NCBI RefSeq assembly: GCF_023273875.1
Contig: NZ_CP096882.1
Span: 3,348,001-3,412,000 of the forward strand
Length of the DNA: 64,000 bases
Source: Pseudarthrobacter sp. SSS035
GTDB lineage: Bacteria; Actinomycetota; Actinomycetes; Actinomycetales; Micrococcaceae
Direction: 5' to 3'
Each line of letters opens with the position of its first letter. The stretch's first letter is position 1. Positions 37,615-46,417 of this stretch are shown here, piece by piece. Below the pieces are notes generated by a model. That model made no database searches. It saw nothing but the letters and a program-made list of their open reading frames with translations, and was not told the origin of the DNA. Made by a program: the position numbers and the translations under genes.

Positions 37615-37626
37615 TGTCTTGCCTTT

Positions 37627-38100
37627 TCAGCGGGTCATAAAAAGTTCAGTGCCTTCTATCACGTCAACCACATAGTGGCTCCTGACCCATTCGACTGTCC
37701 TTGCTGATTTTTCCCTCGACCTTCCAAGGTCAGAGGAGGCAAGTTCTTGAGTACAATGGCGCCTACGAGGCCGTCTTTCACCCACCCCGGGAAGTCTTCG
37801 ACCCGCGGGATAGGAATGTGCCATCGAAGCCACCGACAGGCAGAATGGCGCGTCCGCTATCCAACTGGAGGTTGGCCGCCGTTTCCGAGCCTATGGCTGC
37901 TGCTGCCCAGGTTACGGGTTCCGCGGTCTCCTTAGCACGCTGCACAATGCCAGGCCGCGGGATATCCCCGAACATCACCGCGACAAAGCTCGCGGGGGAG
38001 GTCCTCGGACAGCTGATCCTGATTAGGATGGTCACTGCGTATGCCGAGAATGCTCGGGACGGCGTTGACTCCTGCTCAATGCTGCGAGCGCCGGCCGTTC
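37627..38100 (-). pseudogene. Decayed C-terminal fragment of a GT39-like glycosyltransferase
   Basis: Read on the minus strand in changing frames, the region gives AVPSILGIRSDHPNQDQL, then SFVAVMFGD ... AIGSETAANLQLDSGRAILP and VGGFDGT, then GLVGAIVLKNLPPLTLEGRG, then EKSARTVEWVRSHY. Each piece matches, in order, the last ~170 residues of the intact GT39 protein at 43153-45093. At least three frameshifts and a stop are needed, and the N-terminal 470 residues are gone. It lies directly after the GT2 gene, as the intact copy does. Confidence 0.85.
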
Positions 38101-38169
38101 CCACTGAGGGGATGGATCGGCACCAAGCAGTACTTGACGCCAACGAGAAGTCCAGTGCCGCGTGGGTCC

Positions 38170-39408
38170 TCAGCGTGCCGATTCCCTCATAGGCAGCAGC
38201 TCAACGGCCGCGGACCGTTCGTCACTGAGGCGGACCCTGAAGACCCAGATCCGGAGAAGTGCGAACCGCATCAACGTTGCGAAGATGTTGGCTGCAGTCA
38301 GGATAAGAAGTTCCATGCTGGGCGCAGCATCCTGGTTTACGGAATGAAGGACCAACAGCGACGACGACGTAATGGCCCAGGCCAGCACGAAGACAATCAA
38401 GCCTTGAAATTGCTGGGTAAACAGTTTCTCCGGGCCGCTGATGCCAAAGGTGAACCTGCGGTTGGCCGCGGTGTTACCGACGGCCGTCAGCAGGAGCGCC
38501 AGGAAATTCGCCTGCTGCGCCCCGAACGGGCCCTGGAGAACCAGGTAGAGCAGTGCGAAAGCGAGGGTTGAAACGGTTCCCACCAGGCCGAAACGGATGA
38601 CCTGGCCAAAGAAGCTTGGCCGGCCTGGCGGGACGATCGGGCGCCGCCCAAGCTCGGCATAGATAGCCTGAACGGGAATCGATCCCTTGACCAGCGAACA
38701 CGCCACCCGGACCACGCCGCGGATGTCGTCCAGGGCTGTCTGCTTGATGTCCACGCGGCTGTCGGGGTCATCCACCCAATCGACTGGAATTTCGTGGATG
38801 CGCAGCCCGGAACGCTCGGCAATAATCAGCAGTTCGGTATCAAAGAACCAGCCTTTATCTTCAACATGCGGAAGCAGTCGTCTCGCCACATCAGTGCGAA
38901 TTGCCTTGAATCCGCACTGCGCATCGGAAAAGCGGACCTGCATGGTCCGGCGAAGCAGGAAATTGTAGGAACGGGAAATGAATTCCCGCTTCGGACCGCG
39001 GCTGACGCGGGAGCCTTGCCCGAGTCGTGTGCCAATGGAAATATCAGAGTGCCCGGACAACAGCGGTGCCACCAATGGTGGCAGCGCAGCGAGGTCAGTG
39101 GACAGGTCAACATCCAGGTAGGCAACGACTTTCGCCTCTGAAGCTCCCCAAGCATCCCGGAGGGCGTACCCTCGTCCCTTGACTTCCAGCCGGCGGTACT
39201 CCACGTTGGGCAAATGCTCGCTGAGCCGAGCTGCAATGACTGGAGTCTTGTCAGTGCTTGCATTGTCCGCAATGGTGATTTTCCACGTCGAAGGCATTTC
39301 GAGCGTTAGGTATTCGGCGAGCCTTATGATGCTGTGTTCGAGTACCGCTTCCTCATTGAAAACCGGTACCACAATTTCGAGCGCCAAGCCCCCATAGCTA
39401 GGTGTCAT
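38170..39408 (-). CDS. GT2 glycosyltransferase fused to a GtrA domain, copy 1
   Basis: The 412-residue protein has a DPM1-like GT2 domain (ALEIVVPVFNEEAVLEHSI, DNASTDKT, YLDVDLSTD, DAQCGFKAIRTDVARRLLP, ~1-240) and a GtrA-like domain of four membrane helices (FGQVIRFGLVGTVSTLAFAL ... GNTAANRRFTFG, ~265-400). It should load a sugar onto a polyprenyl phosphate and help flip it. TACTAT lies 7 bases before the ATG (39416-39421), so the mRNA is probably leaderless. It is a close paralogue of the gene at 45090. Confidence 0.9.
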   Translation of the reverse strand: MTPSYGGLALEIVVPVFNEEAVLEHSIIRLAEYLTLEMPSTWKITIADNASTDKTPVIAARLSEHLPNVEYRRLEVKGRGYALRDAWGASEAKVVAYLDVDLSTDLAALPPLVAPLLSGHSDISIGTRLGQGSRVSRGPKREFISRSYNFLLRRTMQVRFSDAQCGFKAIRTDVARRLLPHVEDKGWFFDTELLIIAERSGLRIHEIPVDWVDDPDSRVDIKQTALDDIRGVVRVACSLVKGSIPVQAIYAELGRRPIVPPGRPSFFGQVIRFGLVGTVSTLAFALLYLVLQGPFGAQQANFLALLLTAVGNTAANRRFTFGISGPEKLFTQQFQGLIVFVLAWAITSSSLLVLHSVNQDAAPSMELLILTAANIFATLMRFALLRIWVFRVRLSDERSAAVELLPMRESAR

Positions 39409-39754
39409 GCATCGAATAGTAGGGGTGGCTTAAGACGGGTGGCGAGGCTTTTTGGCAAAGACAGGTACCGCCTCAGAAAACCAAGTAGGCCACACGATTG
39501 GCCGGGCTGAGGGGTAGGTAGTGGGGGCGTCCTGGCAAGTGGGAGCGAGGCGCTCGTCACCGATCCAGGAGCTATTCGACCCTTCTAGGCGACATAGCGC
39601 TGGTGCCTGAGTTCAATGAGCAGGATTGGGTCTTTGCGGGTTATGGATTCTTGCCAGGCACAGAACATTCGGTCGAGCGCATGTGTAGAAGGGCCGTTGC
39701 CCGCGAGAAAACATATGGTCCACAAACAGGTATTGACTACTCGGGTGCGCTGCT
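39409..39754. other. Intergenic region without recognised gene
   Basis: The 346 bases between the divergent GT2 and acyltransferase genes contain the GT2 -10 element at their left end. I found no conserved coding sequence, clear terminator or long repeat in the rest. Confidence 0.5.
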
Positions 39755-39778
39755 GTGCGTTGCCCCTATTGTTTGGGC

Positions 39779-40915
39779 ATGGAGGACTCCAATGGCATTC
39801 GCACAACCTCCCGCTACACGTCACTCGATGGGTTGAGGGGTCTTGCTGCCTTTGTCGTGGTCGTACACCACTGCTTCCTGGTATCGCCTCAGCTCGTGGA
39901 CGCGGTGGCCAGCAACGGGGTGGGGCCGTTCGAATCGTGGGTTTGGTGGACAACCTTTACACCGCTGCATCTCATCTGGGCCGGCAAGGAAGCGGTCTAC
40001 GTTTTCTTTATCCTGTCGGGCTTCGTTCTGACTCTTCCCTTCGTCCGAGCCTCTCGACCAAACTGGCTCGCCTACTATCCGAAGCGCATCGTCAGGATCT
40101 ATATGCCGGTCTGGTTTTCGCTGATTTTCGCGCTGCTGATGGCCGGGGCGTTTCCGCGGGTGGCTGACCCGGCATTCAGTTCCTGGGTGAACCTGCATGA
40201 CGCGGCGCCGAATGTGCTCGGCGACGCCATATTGCTTCGGGGCGCCGGTCCTCTCAACTCGCCGCTCTGGTCACTCCAGTGGGAGATGCTTTTCTCCTTG
40301 CTCTTGCCGCTTTATGTGGTCGCAGCCTTACGTTTCCGGCGCCTGTGGCTTCTCGGCGTTACGGGACTCCTTTTGCTTATCGCGGCAGGAAACCTGATGA
40401 ACATCGCCCTTCCGGTGTACCTTTCCATGTTCGGCGTTGGGGCCATGGTTGCCGCTCGGCGGGACGTACTGCAGCGGTGGGGCCGGAAGTTCGGACGCTG
40501 GGGCTGGGCGGGTCTGCTTGTGGCATCAATAGTTTTACTGTGTTCACGTTGGCTGTTCCCGCAGCTACCGGTGTCCATTGCCGTGGCCACCATCGGCGGC
40601 GCACTGCTGATCTTTGCCTTCATCGCATGGCAGCCAACAATCGCATTGGGGAACAATTCCCTGATCCACTGGCTTGGAATACGGTCCTTCAGCCTCTACC
40701 TGGTTCATGAACCTATCGTGCTGTCCGTAACCTTCGCACTGCGCTCATCCAACCCGCTCGAAGTTGCGCTGTTCGCAGTGCCGCTCTCGCTTTTGGCAGC
40801 TGAAGTCTTCTTTCGCCTTGTGGAGCACCCGAGTCACCGGCTCTCTGGATTGGTCGGGAGGGCGGTTACAGATCGCGCTCGTCGCCGGAAAGAAGTCGTA
40901 ACTAAGCGACACTGA
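39779..40915 (+). CDS. Acyltransferase-3 family membrane protein
   Basis: The 378-residue protein has about ten membrane helices and the family signatures YTSLDGLRGLAAFVVVVHH (Arg and His catalytic region), FFILSGFVLTLPF and FSLYLVHEPIV. Such enzymes O-acylate surface polysaccharides or lipids. ATG 39779 was chosen; TATTGT lies 5 bases before it, and a GTG at 39755 is an alternative. Its neighbours are glycosyltransferases and an IS remnant. Confidence 0.85.
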   Translation: MEDSNGIRTTSRYTSLDGLRGLAAFVVVVHHCFLVSPQLVDAVASNGVGPFESWVWWTTFTPLHLIWAGKEAVYVFFILSGFVLTLPFVRASRPNWLAYYPKRIVRIYMPVWFSLIFALLMAGAFPRVADPAFSSWVNLHDAAPNVLGDAILLRGAGPLNSPLWSLQWEMLFSLLLPLYVVAALRFRRLWLLGVTGLLLLIAAGNLMNIALPVYLSMFGVGAMVAARRDVLQRWGRKFGRWGWAGLLVASIVLLCSRWLFPQLPVSIAVATIGGALLIFAFIAWQPTIALGNNSLIHWLGIRSFSLYLVHEPIVLSVTFALRSSNPLEVALFAVPLSLLAAEVFFRLVEHPSHRLSGLVGRAVTDRARRRKEVVTKRH

Positions 40916-40981
40916 CATGAAAATAGCGGTGACGTGTCTTCCTGACTAGGGGAATTGGCGGGTCACCGTCACGAGGCTGAG

Positions 40982-41866
40982 TTATCCGGTCTGTTGGAGG
41001 GGTTCGAGGGTGACCTGGTAGCCCAGGGATTCGAGCTGTCCGATCGCGCGGGCCTTGGTCTTGGCGGGTGTCTGCCGCGTGAAGTAGTCGGCTCCGGGGT
41101 CGCTGTAGAGTTCGCCGGTGGTGAGCATGTGCCAGGCCGCGGTGAGCATGGCGTGTTCGACCGCGACGAGTGCCTTCATCGGTCCGCGCCGGGCGGCGAG
41201 GCGCCCGTATTTTGCGGAGAAGTACGTGTTCTTCGAGCTTGCTGCCGAGAGGGCTGCGATGCCGAGGGCTCCTTTGAGGTATCGGTTGCCGGGGCGTGTT
41301 TTGGTGGACTTGACCCGTCCGGCGGATTCGTTGGATCCCGGGGAGGTGCCGGCCCAGGAGGCCAGGTGTCCCGCGGTGGGGAACACGGTCATGTCGGCTC
41401 CGGTTTCGGCGATGAAAATCTCCGCGAGGGTGGTGCTGAATCCCGGGATGCTGATCAGGAGTTCCCGGGCGAGGCGAAAGGGCGCGATCGCCTCCTCGAT
41501 CCTTGCGCTCAGGGCGTCGATGTCGGCGGTGTGGGCATCGATCCGGTGCAGATACAGCTCCGTCATGTAGCGGTGGTGGCTGCTGAACCGGCCGGTGAGC
41601 GCGTTAGTGAGTTCGGGGATCTTTGACCGCATCCGCCCGTGGGCCAGCTCCGCCAAGACCCCCGGGTCGTGCTGGCCTTCGATGAGTCCCTGGAGCATCA
41701 GCCGTCCGGAGAGCCCGGTGATGTCCGAGGCTACCGAGGAGAGCTTGATGCAGGCGTCCTCGAGAAGCTTTTCCAGCCGCTGGATCTCCCGGGTCCGTTC
41801 CCGGTTGATGATGGTCCTGGCCCGGGTCAGGTCCCGCAGTTCACGAATCGGGGGCAGCTCCCGCAT
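40982..41866 (-). pseudogene. IS110 transposase C-terminal half fused to an IstA tail
   Basis: The 294-residue frame begins MRELPPI, the end of the IS21 IstA conserved block, and switches near residue 8 to IS110 sequence: a coiled-coil-like segment (TREIQRLEKLLEDACIKLSS) and the Transposase_20 domain (LLISIPGFSTTLAEIFIAET, SWAGTSPGSNESAGR with the Ser region, YLKGALGIAALSA). The DEDD RuvC-like domain that should precede it is absent, so it is not a working transposase. Confidence 0.82.
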
Positions 41867-42716
41867 CCTTTCCCGGTCCAGGATGATCAGCTCGTCCGGG
41901 CGGCCGTGGCGGGACCGGGAGTACCGGTGGTTGGCCTTGGGAAGCCAGTCCTCCCTCCAGCTGGCCCTTGAAATCCGCGGGTGAGCGGAAGTCCCGGCCC
42001 GGCATGAAGCGTTGCCGGAAGAACCTGTTCATCCGCTCGACCATGCCCTTGGACTCCGGATCCCGCGGCGGAAGCAGCTTGATCTCCAATCCCAGGGACC
42101 CGGCGAACGCGGCCACGGGCTCCGTGGGCCGGCGCCTGCCGATGCCGGACTCGTTGTCCCACAGCAGCCGGGACGGAACCGCCTGCGCGTCCTGTAGCAG
42201 AGTCCACATTCCGCACAGAAGGTCCGGCGTCGTCCGCGACGGCAGCATCCGTGCCTGGATGAATCCCGAGAACGCCGAGGTCATCACCAGCACCGGCGGC
42301 GTGTCGGTCTGGCCCTCACCGACGGGCAGCGGCTCGTGCGGGAACCAGAGATCGCACTGGACCTGGAACCCCGGCTCGTGGACCAGACGTTCGGCCGGGT
42401 CAGGCGGGGCGTATTCGGGCCGGATCACGGCGACCTTGGCCCGGAACAGCGACGCGGAACCGGACCAGCCCACCCGCTCCGCGAGCGTCGCGGCCGGCAT
42501 CGTCGGCGTCTTCAACAACAGCTCCCGCACCCTGGGAGCAAACGCATCAAAACTCGATACCCCGGCTGCCCGCGGATACTTCGGCGCCCGGTCCGACTCC
42601 AGCGCGCGGTCCACCGTTCCGCGGGAAACTCCCACGATCCTGCCGATCTCACGCTTCGAGTGCTTGCCTGTCGAGAACAGGTGGCGTATCTCCGCCCAAT
42701 CATCCAAATTGATCAC
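41841..42716 (-). pseudogene. istA: IS21-family transposase IstA, frameshifted and truncated
   Basis: The frame from GTG 42716 has an N-terminal HTH (KREIGRIVGVSRGTVDRALE) and an integrase core with D (FQVQCDLWFP), D (LLWDNESGIG) and E (DPESKGMVERMNRFFRQRF). Near 41965 the reading frame shifts: the expected DWLPKANHRYSRSRHGRPDE continues in another frame and then meets IS110 DNA. No istB follows. An active transposase is unlikely. Confidence 0.85.
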
Positions 42717-42760
42717 CTTCCATAATGGTCGATGGCCCTATTTTCAGTTGGCTTTAACAG

Positions 42761-42851
42761 GTGGGACTCTTATGCGTTCTCTGTCCCAGAAGGCGGCAAA
42801 TTCACGGCCGAACCGGACAACTACAGCACCTACAACGTGAGGACCACCTAA
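42761..42851 (+). pseudogene. C-terminal fragment of a gene cut by the IS element
   Basis: Directly after the IS21 end a plus-strand frame reads WDSYAFSVPEGGKFTAEPDN and YSTYNVRTT before TAA. It has no start codon and looks like the end of a secreted or surface protein. The rest of the gene is not on the other side of the IS, so it was lost in the rearrangement. I do not recognise the family. Confidence 0.45.
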
Positions 42852-43152
42852 GTGCTCTCTGGACCCTCGCGTGCGTATTGATTCAGGAGATTCGGTGTCA
42901 CTGGGAACAAAGTCCGCGGATCCAACTCCGACGGCGCCAGCACATAACGCAGCGGGTGCGGCAATGTGCAGCTTGGTCAGGCGACGTTCCGCAAGCTGGC
43001 GTGCCCGACACACATACGGTCGACCGTTAATGATCGCCACTGCTGTCTTGGAATACAACAGCTTTCGAGACACAGTCCCGGACCCCGGATCACGACGCGC
43101 GCGCAGAAGAATGGCCGCGAACCCCGACCCTACTTGGTCATTTTAGCGCTCG
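42852..43152. other. Intergenic region without recognised gene
   Basis: About 300 bases between the cut gene and the convergent GT39 stop. Short open frames exist on both strands but none resembles a known protein or has a ribosome binding site. It is probably rearranged debris next to the IS remnant. Confidence 0.45.
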
Positions 43153-45093
43153 CTATGGAAGCAGATTGTAGTACTGGGCGCCGCCGATTTGCTCCGCAGG
43201 ATAGCGAGCTCTGACCCAACTGACGATTCTCGCGGACTCGCCTCGGCCCTCCAGCGTCAAAGGAGGAAGTTCCTGGATGACTAATGCGCCAACCTGTCCG
43301 CCGTCCACCATAATCTGAAACTGTTCCAGTGTGGGGAAGGGATCCGTGCCGTCAAAGCCACCAATGGGCAGCACCGATCGCCTGCTCTCGAGTTGGTAGT
43401 TCGCTGCAGTCTCTGATCCCACCATTGCGGCCGACCACTCTGTGCTGGTGGGTGCGGCATAGAGCCGGGAAACGACACCCTCTTCGGGCAGGTCACCGAA
43501 CATCACCGCCACGAAGCTTGCTGGCACATCCGATCCGAGTTGCTGGCGATCTGGATGGTCGGTTCGGATACCCAGAATACTTGGGCCAGAAACGACTCCG
43601 GCGCCCGCGTGCGGGCTTAGAACTGTGTTTACGGACCACAGTACAGGTCCCGCCATGAGCGTGACTGCGAGGAGGCCCGCGGAGATGGTCCGAAGGGTAG
43701 GCGTGGGCGGAAGGAGAAGCTGCAGCGCGATAGTAATTGACCACAGGACCAGGACGAATTCAGGGCCTCCCGGGAAATCCGCGGTTGATCGACTGGCGGA
43801 AACGAAGCCGAGGATCATGGTTCCGAGGAAAGAGGCGGCTAGCGCGATCCGCGTATTCCGGCGGTGACGGAGGCGGTACAAGTGCATCAGACCAACGGCA
43901 GCGAGACCGCACAACGGGGGAATTGCCGTGAGAGCGTAGTACGGATGGACGATGCCGGACATGAAGGCCAGAACGGTGGCAGAGCACAACAACCAGACTC
44001 CGCAGAGTACAAGGAATGCTCGGTAAGCCGTGCTGCCGCTGCGTCGTCGCACCTGCCAGACGGCAATGCACAGGCCAGCGATAGCCAGCGGCAGAAACCA
44101 CCCGAATTGTCCAGAGAACTGCGGCTGAAGGAATCGCTGGAATCCCGGGTCCAGTTTCTCCGCCAAATTGGCCGCCGCGCTGGGGGACATGGTGCGGCTT
44201 GCGTCTTCTCCGCTAAGTCGATCCAAGCCGTTATATCCAAGCGTCAGTTCCACGGCACTGTTTAGGCGTGACCCTCCAACGAACGGACGGCTGGAAGCGG
44301 GTGTCAGCTGTACCAGCAGGAACCACCAGCCCCCCGTAACGGCCGCCGTGAGAAGGGCGCCCAAAAGGTGAAGCGTGCGCCATATGATGGGCGCAGTGGC
44401 GAAGATCAGGTACGCCACTGCCACAGCGGGCAGCACTAGTGCTACTTGAAGTTGCTTGGTCATCAACGCTGCCCCGGTGAGTGCTCCGGCCATGACGAGC
44501 CACGTGGGGCTGCTACGGCGGATCGATTCCAGCGCCGCAGACGCTACTCCGATCATCAACAATGTGAGGAGCGCATCCGGGTTGTTGTACCGGAACATCA
44601 CCGTTGCTACGGGGGTCACAGCGAAAAATGTAGCTGCCAGGAGCCCAGCGGCAGCGCTGACATGAGTTCGAACCATTCGGTACAGCAAATAGACGCTGGC
44701 GACACCCATGACGGCCTGCGGAACCAGAATGCTCCAAGGACTTAGACCAAAGGCCCACACCGACGCGGACATCACCCAAAGGCTGAGCGGAGGCTTATCG
44801 ACGCTTATTGCGTTGCCTGGGTCAGACGACGCGAAAAAGAAAGCTGTCCAGTCCTGTGAACCTGCCATGGCTGCCGCAGAATAGTACGAGTTCGCCCAGC
44901 CGTTATGATCCAGGCCCCACACATACAGCAAGCCCGTTAGCGTCAGCAGTGCCAACAGCGCACCACGCTGCCATGACAGCTTTGTCCATTGCGCAGGAAA
45001 TCGAGGACGTTCAAGGGCAGAGTTCGACGCAGAGATTAGCTCCCCGGACACTTGACTGGGGGATCCAACCGGACCCTCGGTAGAAGCATTCAA
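43153..45093 (-). CDS. GT39-family glycosyltransferase (YkcB-like)
   Basis: The 646-residue membrane protein has a cytoplasmic N-terminus, about a dozen helices and the family motifs WGLDHNGWANSYYSAAAMAG and AISVDKPPLSLWVM, with a soluble C-terminal domain (SFVAVMFGDLPEEGVV ... LPPLTLEGRGESARIVSWV). It transfers sugars from a polyprenyl carrier outside the membrane, so it would use the product of the GT2 gene next to it. The ATG overlaps the GT2 stop by four bases. Confidence 0.88.
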   Translation of the reverse strand: MNASTEGPVGSPSQVSGELISASNSALERPRFPAQWTKLSWQRGALLALLTLTGLLYVWGLDHNGWANSYYSAAAMAGSQDWTAFFFASSDPGNAISVDKPPLSLWVMSASVWAFGLSPWSILVPQAVMGVASVYLLYRMVRTHVSAAAGLLAATFFAVTPVATVMFRYNNPDALLTLLMIGVASAALESIRRSSPTWLVMAGALTGAALMTKQLQVALVLPAVAVAYLIFATAPIIWRTLHLLGALLTAAVTGGWWFLLVQLTPASSRPFVGGSRLNSAVELTLGYNGLDRLSGEDASRTMSPSAAANLAEKLDPGFQRFLQPQFSGQFGWFLPLAIAGLCIAVWQVRRRSGSTAYRAFLVLCGVWLLCSATVLAFMSGIVHPYYALTAIPPLCGLAAVGLMHLYRLRHRRNTRIALAASFLGTMILGFVSASRSTADFPGGPEFVLVLWSITIALQLLLPPTPTLRTISAGLLAVTLMAGPVLWSVNTVLSPHAGAGVVSGPSILGIRTDHPDRQQLGSDVPASFVAVMFGDLPEEGVVSRLYAAPTSTEWSAAMVGSETAANYQLESRRSVLPIGGFDGTDPFPTLEQFQIMVDGGQVGALVIQELPPLTLEGRGESARIVSWVRARYPAEQIGGAQYYNLLP

Positions 45094-46328
45094 GCGACTG
45101 GGGCCGGTTGGACGCCAGCAGCAGCAACTTTGGAGGTGCCCTCCGAGCTACGAACACGGAATACCCAGATACGAAGCAGTACGAAGCGCATGAGCGTCGC
45201 GAGTACGTTGGCGCCAGTGAGGGTCACGAGCTCCATGGTCGCTGAAGCATCCGGCGAGATGACATGGAGGGCCATTAGCGACGACGACGTGATTGACCAA
45301 GCTAGCGCGAACACAACCAGACCCTGGAACTGCTGCGTGAACAGTTTTTCTGGCCCGTTAATGCCGAACGTGAAGCGGCGGTTGGCTGCTGTGTTGCCAA
45401 CAGCTGTGAGAAGGAGAGCCAAGAAGTTGGCCTCCTGCGCTCCGAAAGGCCCTTGTAACAGCATGAACAGAAGGGCAAACGCCATAGTGGATATGGCTCC
45501 AACCATGCCGAAGCGAACAACCTGGCCAAAGAAGCTGGGCCGTGACTGCGGGACAATAGGACGTCTCCCGAGCTCGGCGTAGATTGCTTGAACGGGAATC
45601 GAGCCCCTTACCAACGATCCCGCGACGCGTACGAGTCCGCGGACATCATCGATCGCAGTCTGCCGGATGTCCACTCGGCTGTCGGGGTCATCTACCCAGT
45701 CCACTGGGATCTCATGAATCCGAAGGCCCGATCGTTCCGCGATAATCAGGAGTTCAGTATCAAAGAACCAGCCGTTGTCCTCCACGTGAGGAAGTAATCT
45801 TCTGGCAACATCTGCGCGGATGGCCTTGAATCCACACTGCGCGTCGGAGAACCGCACCTGCATTGTGCGTTTCAGTAGAAAGTTGTACGAGCGGGAGATG
45901 AACTCGCGCTTCGGACCGCGGCTGACGCGGGAGTTTTGACCGAGTCTTGTCCCGATGGAGATATCGGAATGGCCGGATAGCAGAGGCGCGACCAGGGGGG
46001 GGAGGGCCGCAAGATCTGTTGAGAGGTCAACATCCAAATACGCTAGGACCTCGGCGTTGGATGCGCTCCAAGCGTCGCGAAGCGCATGGCCGCGTCCCTT
46101 TGCGTTCAAACGCCGGTAAGTGACGTTAGGCAATTCTTCGGCCAAGCGAGTGGCAATACTCGGCGTATTGTCCGTGCTGGCGTTGTCAGCAATTGTGATT
46201 TGCCATGACGATGGCATTTCAAGTGTCAGATAGTTCGCGAGCGTAGTGATGCTCTTTTCGAGTACAGTTTCCTCGTTGAAAACCGGTACAACAATTTCAA
46301 GCGCCAGGCCCCCATGGCAAGGTTTCAT
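45090..46328 (-). CDS. GT2 glycosyltransferase fused to a GtrA domain, copy 2
   Basis: The 412-residue protein is the same length as copy 1 and nearly identical over the GT2 domain (ALEIVVPVFNEETVLEKS, YLDVDLSTDLAALPPL, DAQCGFKAIRADVARRLLP) with more changes in the GtrA part and C-terminal tail. TAGCAT (46336-46341) lies 7 bases before the ATG, so the leaderless start is shared with copy 1. It is translationally coupled to the intact GT39 gene. Confidence 0.9.
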   Translation of the reverse strand: MKPCHGGLALEIVVPVFNEETVLEKSITTLANYLTLEMPSSWQITIADNASTDNTPSIATRLAEELPNVTYRRLNAKGRGHALRDAWSASNAEVLAYLDVDLSTDLAALPPLVAPLLSGHSDISIGTRLGQNSRVSRGPKREFISRSYNFLLKRTMQVRFSDAQCGFKAIRADVARRLLPHVEDNGWFFDTELLIIAERSGLRIHEIPVDWVDDPDSRVDIRQTAIDDVRGLVRVAGSLVRGSIPVQAIYAELGRRPIVPQSRPSFFGQVVRFGMVGAISTMAFALLFMLLQGPFGAQEANFLALLLTAVGNTAANRRFTFGINGPEKLFTQQFQGLVVFALAWSITSSSLMALHVISPDASATMELVTLTGANVLATLMRFVLLRIWVFRVRSSEGTSKVAAAGVQPAPVA

Positions 46329-46417
46329 GCTGTGTATGCTATAGGCACGCGTGGGTGACTTGCTAGCGGTGAGTGGAAACTTGGGGAATTATTGATGAAA
46401 TACTTGGGTAATCCTTG

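Larger units (their letters stand above)
40982..42759 (-). mobile_element. Chimeric remnant of IS110- and IS21-family elements
   Basis: The left part encodes the C-terminal half of an IS110-type transposase; the right part encodes most of an IS21 IstA. They meet near 41845. The right end at about 42759 (minus strand TGTTAAAGCC) starts with TG, as IS21 ends do. istB and the IS110 catalytic N-terminus are missing, so the element cannot move by itself. Confidence 0.8.

Noticed and set aside
42744..43073. Minus-strand open frame beside the IS21 end
   Set aside because: No homology recognised, overlaps the IS boundary and the orphan gene end, no ribosome binding site.
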